Of a DNA stretch of 64,000 bases, positions 60,975 to 64,000 are shown one piece after another. The translations under genes and the position numbers were made by a program. Source of the DNA: Segatella baroniae DSM 16972 = JCM 13447. Its GTDB lineage: Bacteria; Bacteroidota; Bacteroidia; Bacteroidales; Bacteroidaceae. Location of the stretch: contig NZ_AUFQ01000012.1 of NCBI RefSeq assembly GCF_000426585.1, positions 49,421 through 113,420 of the forward strand. The letters run 5' to 3'. Every line of letters begins with the position of its first letter. Positions within the stretch are counted from its first letter, which is position 1. Below the pieces are notes generated by a model. The model did no database searches. It had not been told where the DNA came from and saw only the letters and a list, made by a program, of their open reading frames with translations.

Positions 60975-62819
60975 ATGCGTCTTCTCGAACTGTTGGCTCC
61001 AGCCAAGAATCTGGAATGTGGCATGGCTGCCATCGACCATGGTGCCGATGCCGTATATATCGGCGCCCGTAAGTTTGGCGCCAGGGCAGCGGCAGGCAAT
61101 TCGGTGGAAGACATTGGTGAGTTGTGCCGCTATGCGCACCAGTTCGGCGCACGTGTCCACGTGACGGTAAACACCATCGTCTATGATGGAGAACTGGAGG
61201 ACACGATGGCTTTGATAAAGCAATTGGATGAAGTGGGGGTGGACGCGCTGCTCTTGCAGGATATGGGCGTGTTGTCCAAAATCGTAGCGGAAATGCCCGA
61301 CTGTCATTTTCAACTACATGCCAGCACGCAATGTGACAGTCGTAGTATAGAGAAAGTGAAATGGCTCCATGCACAGGGATTCCAAAGGGTGGTGCTGGCT
61401 CGCGAGCTGTCGGCAGAAGAAATTGCGCAGATTCATGCAGCATTGCCCGATGTTGAATTGGAGGCGTTTGTGCATGGTGCGTTATGCGTAAGCTATTCGG
61501 GTGTCTGCTATGCGTCGCAGTATTGCTTTCATCGGTCGGCCAATAGGGGAGAATGCGCCCAGTTCTGCCGTATGAAGTTTGATTTGTCCGATTCTGACGG
61601 CCACGTAATTGAACGGCAACGCCATTTGCTCAGTCTGAAAGACATGAGCCAGATAGACAACCTGAAGGAGTTGGCCGATGTAGGTGCCTGCTCGTTTAAG
61701 ATAGAGGGTCGCCTGAAAGATGTAGCTTACGTGAAGAATGTGGTTTCGGCTTATAGCCAACGACTGGACAAGATTGTGCAGGAGAATCCCAAACAGTATC
61801 GCAGAGCTTCACATGGGCGGGTGGAATATCACTTTGAACCCAATCTGCAAAAAACGTTCAATCGTGGCTTTACATCCTATTTTCTTCATGGACGCCAGCC
61901 CGACATAGCCAGCTTTGATACGCCCAAGGCCATGGGGGAGTATGTGGGCAAGGTGAAGGAAATACGTGGCAACAGCTTCAGTGTGGCCGGGACGGCGACA
62001 TTTGCCAATGGAGATGGGTTGTGTTTCATCAACGCGGAACATGAACTGGAAGGTTTCAGGGTGAACAAGGCCGTGGGCAACCGCTTGTTTCCCATGCGTA
62101 TGCCCGAACACCTGAAGCCTGGAACCGGACTGTATCGCAACAATGATGAAGCGTTTGAAAAGCTGATGGCAGGTAAGACGGCTGAACGAAAGATTGACTT
62201 GGCGATGACGTATGGCCTGACGGATGACGGGTTTCGGCTGGAGGCAAACGGAAAGAAGGCTGTGGTCGTGTTTGAACATCAGCAGGCACAGAAGCCGCAG
62301 ACGGAGAATGTAAACAGACAATTGACGAAATTGGGCAATACGCCTTACCGCTGTGAGCGTGTAAAAATCGTAGATGAAGCTGACCGATATTTCATTCCAA
62401 GCAGTCTGTTGGCCGATTTGCGGCGTGATTTGACGGAGAAGTTGCAGGCTGATGTGGAGAAGAAGGCTGTGCATGAGCTTACGGACAAGGCAGGGACGGC
62501 TGTCAAGGTGGCTTGGCAGTCTGAATATAAGAAATTCCCTTATTTGTACAACATAGCCAATGAGTCTGCCGTAAAATTCTACGAGCAAGAGAACTTGGGC
62601 GAAGTGGTGCCTGCCTACGAAGTGGATGGGAGTGTTGCCAATCCGTTGGTGATGCAATGCCGCCATTGTATACGCTACTCGCTGGGCTTCTGCGTGAAAC
62701 GAGGAGGGCGGAAGCCCGTTTGGCACGAGCCGCTGTTTCTCACTTTGGGTGACGGACGCAGGTTTCAGCTCGAATTTAAGTGTGATGAGTGTCAGATGAA
62801 TATTTACGCAACGAAATAG
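60975..62819 (+). CDS. U32 family peptidase (TrhP/YegQ-like)
   Basis: 614 residues. The N-terminal barrel (LLAPAKNLECGMAAIDHGADAVYIG) leads to the U32 signature ELEAFVHGALCVSYSGVC and the cysteine-rich segment YASQYCFHRSANRGECAQFC. A DUF3656-like region and a C-terminal cysteine pattern (MQCRHCIRYSLGFCVKRGG; CDECQMNI) follow. Related proteins take part in tRNA U34 hydroxylation with a metal or Fe-S site; protease activity is doubtful. The ATG at 60975 has a pyrimidine tract instead of a Shine-Dalgarno sequence. Confidence 0.9.
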   Translation: MRLLELLAPAKNLECGMAAIDHGADAVYIGARKFGARAAAGNSVEDIGELCRYAHQFGARVHVTVNTIVYDGELEDTMALIKQLDEVGVDALLLQDMGVLSKIVAEMPDCHFQLHASTQCDSRSIEKVKWLHAQGFQRVVLARELSAEEIAQIHAALPDVELEAFVHGALCVSYSGVCYASQYCFHRSANRGECAQFCRMKFDLSDSDGHVIERQRHLLSLKDMSQIDNLKELADVGACSFKIEGRLKDVAYVKNVVSAYSQRLDKIVQENPKQYRRASHGRVEYHFEPNLQKTFNRGFTSYFLHGRQPDIASFDTPKAMGEYVGKVKEIRGNSFSVAGTATFANGDGLCFINAEHELEGFRVNKAVGNRLFPMRMPEHLKPGTGLYRNNDEAFEKLMAGKTAERKIDLAMTYGLTDDGFRLEANGKKAVVVFEHQQAQKPQTENVNRQLTKLGNTPYRCERVKIVDEADRYFIPSSLLADLRRDLTEKLQADVEKKAVHELTDKAGTAVKVAWQSEYKKFPYLYNIANESAVKFYEQENLGEVVPAYEVDGSVANPLVMQCRHCIRYSLGFCVKRGGRKPVWHEPLFLTLGDGRRFQLEFKCDECQMNIYATK

Positions 62820-62835
62820 AAAGGATGGATAAAAT

Positions 62836-63846
62836 ATGAAGTCAGTGCGAAGTGTCATATATATAATAATGTGTATGGTGATGACGGAGATGTTTTCGTC
62901 ATGCTATCACAAACCGGCCTTCCGTCATGGGAATGCCATGCCATACAGTGAGCACCAGCAGGATTCACTGACTTTCCAGGCAACCCACCACTATACGAAC
63001 AACTTCAACTTCATTGTCAGCAAGGATTCGCTGAGCCTTATGCGCCAGCAACCGGAGGAAGTCTTGTCTGGCTTGCCGATAGATACGGTCAAGGTGTTCA
63101 GGCACAACCATCTGGTTGTTGCGGACATCCGCATTCTGAAAAACGATTCATTGGCGAATGCCGACTCGGTGTGGGTGCAGCTGGCCCGTGACCAGGAGAC
63201 TTTTGGATGGATTCAGGAAAGCAGGTTGTTGCCGGCCGTGGTGCCCGACGACCCGATCTCGCAGTTTATCAACACTTTCTCCAATGTCCATTTGCTGATA
63301 TTCCTTGTCATCATCAGTCTCATCAGTGTTGTTTACGTGACTCGAAAACTGATGCGCCAGAATGCGAATATCGTGCATTTCAGAGACATCAGTTCCTTCT
63401 ATCCCACCTTGTTGTGTATTGTTGTGGCCGCTTCTGCAACCTTCTATGCCAGCATTCAGATGTTTGCGCAGGAGACCTGGCGGCATTTCTATTTCCATCC
63501 GACGCTGAATCCCTTCTCGGTGCCTTTGATTCTGGGAATATTCCTTATATCGGTTTGGGCGATATTGATTATAGGGATTGCGGCTATAGATGACGTTCGG
63601 CATGAGCTGTCATTGGGCGAGGCTGTGATGTATCTGTGTGGTTTGGCTGCCGTATGCGCTGTGGATTATATCGTGTTCGGTATTTCCACCTTATATTATA
63701 TAGGCTATTTGCTGTTGGTTGTCTACGTCGTATTTGCGCTTCGGCAGTATTTCCGTAACCATCGAGTGGTTTATCAATGTGGAAATTGCGGTGCAACCTT
63801 GCGTCGTAAGGGCCGCTGCCCGCATTGTGGAGCCATCAATGATTAA
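62836..63846 (+). CDS. Membrane protein with C-terminal zinc ribbon
   Basis: 336 residues. An N-terminal signal-like segment with a possible lipobox (MFSSC) precedes a ~120-residue SH3-like extracytoplasmic part (LPIDTVKVFRHNHLVVADIR ... FGWIQESRLLPAV). Four or five membrane helices follow (LLIFLVIISLISVVYVT; TLLCIVVAASATFYASI; LILGIFLISVWAILIIGIAAI; YLCGLAAVCAVDYIVFGI). The end is a zinc ribbon CGNCGATLRRKGRCPHCG (two CxxC). Function unknown. Lies 16 bases after the U32 gene and probably shares its transcript. Confidence 0.75.
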   Translation: MKSVRSVIYIIMCMVMTEMFSSCYHKPAFRHGNAMPYSEHQQDSLTFQATHHYTNNFNFIVSKDSLSLMRQQPEEVLSGLPIDTVKVFRHNHLVVADIRILKNDSLANADSVWVQLARDQETFGWIQESRLLPAVVPDDPISQFINTFSNVHLLIFLVIISLISVVYVTRKLMRQNANIVHFRDISSFYPTLLCIVVAASATFYASIQMFAQETWRHFYFHPTLNPFSVPLILGIFLISVWAILIIGIAAIDDVRHELSLGEAVMYLCGLAAVCAVDYIVFGISTLYYIGYLLLVVYVVFALRQYFRNHRVVYQCGNCGATLRRKGRCPHCGAIND

Positions 63847-63947
63847 AAAAACGAGGGTGTAGAGGTGAATATAAGCTCTTTTTCTAAGCCTTATTGTAAA
63901 GAAAGTGGAAAAAGATTGCTTTTTTCGCACATTTCTTTCTCATTTCC

Positions 63948-63978
63948 TTGTTTTTTCGTTTTAAAGTCCCTACTTTTG
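63948..63978 (+). promoter_or_regulatory. Strong promoter at the window end
   Basis: TTG at 63948-63950 and TACTTTTG at 63971-63978, spaced by 20 bases. The gene it drives lies beyond the window. The 100 bases before it contain no gene. Confidence 0.7.
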
Positions 63979-64000
63979 CATCCGCTTTCGGGCGACGGCC

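Overview
The window reads as chromosomal DNA of a Bacteroidales bacterium, most likely in or near the Prevotellaceae. The evidence is: many promoters of the Bacteroidetes form TTG-N19/20-TAnnTTTG; weak Shine-Dalgarno sequences; a BtuB/BtuG-type vitamin B12 locus; a fused DAHP synthase/chorismate mutase inside a pheA-aminotransferase-tyrA operon; C-terminal type IX secretion signals; and DUF6029, DUF4348 and Omp28-type proteins. Species cannot be fixed from sequence alone. Most of the DNA is GC-rich core genome, with a few AT-richer islands.

Layout. 1-4.0 kb: end of an unknown gene, pyrK-pyrD, then aroC and a SlyD-like prolyl isomerase on the minus strand. 4-8.6 kb: small secreted protein, M48 lipoprotein protease, NfeD/stomatin pair, OmpA-like lipoprotein. 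8.8-13.3 kb: CopZ-like chaperone and a copper P-type ATPase that lacks its nucleotide-binding domain, a two-gene TPR/secreted operon, an outer-membrane protein. 13.3-19.5 kb: AT-rich RhuM-family gene, then TlpA/DUF6029/Omp28 and two proteins with type IX sorting tails. 19.5-24.7 kb: aromatic amino acid operon preceded by a Phe/Tyr-rich leader peptide and terminator. 24.8-30.4 kb: ffh-folD, OmpA porin, DASS transporter. 30.5-36.6 kb: cobalamin riboswitch, btuB, btuG, btuF, btuC and an ATP:cobalamin adenosyltransferase, without a transport ATPase gene. 36.6-38.3 kb: a decayed region with a frameshifted HigB-like toxin, an intact antitoxin, and remnants of an AraC regulator and a sugar acetyltransferase. 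38.3-47 kb: pheS, DUF4348 lipoprotein, murB, MBL hydrolase, a candidate small RNA, a YtxH/holin operon, SPOR lipoprotein, ruvX, def, TPR protein. 47-56 kb: thrS, infC-rpmI-rplT, tex, TfoX-like protein, ABC-F ATPase. 56-64 kb: M13 peptidase, PBP4-type carboxypeptidase, metA, U32 peptidase, zinc-ribbon membrane protein.

The two strongest observations are these. (1) A complete ribosome-stalling attenuator sits before the aromatic operon: a strong promoter, a leader peptide with eight consecutive alternating Tyr/Phe codons, a candidate antiterminator segment and an intrinsic terminator. (2) A dispersed family of intergenic tandem repeats has a very regular 22-bp period and a palindromic core, AAAGCAGTGCTTT. 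It occurs at six places in 64 kb, and two copies fold into long hairpins. I do not recognise this family. Further items are the ATPase without an N-domain and a ~60-nt minus-strand RNA with its own promoter and terminator.

All calls come from reading the sequence; no database search or folding program was run.
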